From Streptomyces sp. NRRL B-24085 (lineage in GTDB: Bacteria; Actinomycetota; Actinomycetes; Streptomycetales; Streptomycetaceae): a stretch of DNA of 32,831 bases. The position numbers and the translations under genes are program-made. The notes under the pieces are model-generated. The model was not told where the DNA came from. It did no database searches and saw only the letters and a list, made by a program, of their open reading frames with translations. The stretch lies in the NCBI RefSeq assembly GCF_001282115.1, contig NZ_LJBR01000128.1:1-32831 (forward strand), read 5' to 3'. Shown one piece after another: positions 32,694 through 32,831 of this stretch. Every line of letters starts with the position of its first letter. Positions within the stretch are counted from its first letter, which is position 1.

Positions 32694-32831
32694 CGGGCGG
32701 CTGCGGGTGGTTCGTGGTTGCTCGCGCAGTTCCCCGCGCCCCTTGAGTACGTGCAGTGAACGTGCCTTCAGGGGCGCGGGGAACTGCGCGAACGGCCCCC
32801 ACCGGCCCGCAGCCGCCCACGAACCCCCGAC
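32694..32831. repeat. Head-to-head pair of the Streptomyces dispersed element, also a likely terminator of purU
   Basis: An inverted copy (32694-32744) and a direct copy (32767 to the window end) face each other across about 22 nt. The inner arms TCGCGCAGTTCCCCGCGCCC and GGGCGCGGGGAACTGCGCGA pair perfectly over at least 22 bp. The outer arms (GGGCGGCTGCGGGTGG and CCCGCAGCCGCCC) also pair, apart from a variable middle. The hairpin begins 32 nt after the purU stop. The direct copy may continue past the window. Confidence 0.75.

Overview
The window is about 73% GC, with long codon-biased genes on both strands, GTG starts, a single in-frame TTA codon and mycothiol-type, DasR-type and DmdR-type elements. 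All of this points to a Streptomyces chromosome. The gene order from the SIS-domain gene through the DtxR/IdeR repressor to purU resembles what I remember of the S. coelicolor SCO4393-SCO4403 core region. It looks like ordinary arm-proximal core chromosome. I see no insertion sequence, prophage, CRISPR array, rRNA or tRNA.

Layout. Positions 1-4760 hold the tail of a quinone-oxidoreductase-like gene, serC (minus), a metallophosphoesterase, a GNAT protein, an EamA exporter and a SAM methyltransferase (minus). Positions 4898-15093 are one eight-gene co-directional block: a DinB/mycothiol-transferase-like protein, AtuA, acyl-CoA carboxylase beta and alpha subunits, an acyl-CoA dehydrogenase, an acyl-CoA ligase, an enoyl-CoA hydratase and a TetR repressor. 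It reads as a self-regulated catabolic operon that activates, dehydrogenates, carboxylates and hydrates a branched or isoprenoid-type acid. A palindrome over the predicted -35 element of the first gene is the likely operator for the terminal TetR gene. Positions 15169-17080 hold a type-2-like citrate synthase (minus) divergent from pdxH. A 350-base gap follows with a strong minus-strand promoter, a Shine-Dalgarno site, a 12-codon ORF and several large inverted repeats; this is the best candidate here for an undescribed small RNA or leader.

Positions 17430-21106 hold a GNAT gene, a PAS-PAS-GAF-like protein, a SIS-domain phosphosugar enzyme (nagS-like, minus, with a DasR-like site) and dmdR1. 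Positions 21555-25447 hold an alpha/beta-hydrolase-fold protein that lacks its nucleophile and carries a TTA codon, a block of degenerate ~100-126 base tandem repeats, and an ABC-2-like permease/ATPase pair (minus). Positions 25484-32662 hold a degenerate primase-polymerase-like protein (minus), an XRE/TPR regulator, a proline-rich single-pass membrane protein with repeated threonine motifs, an orphan lipoprotein of the branched-chain amino-acid binding class (minus), a SCO4402-like protein and purU. The window ends in a head-to-head pair of a Streptomyces dispersed repeat.

Family assignments rest on motifs read by eye. Promoters, operators and the small RNA are inferences from sequence pattern only.
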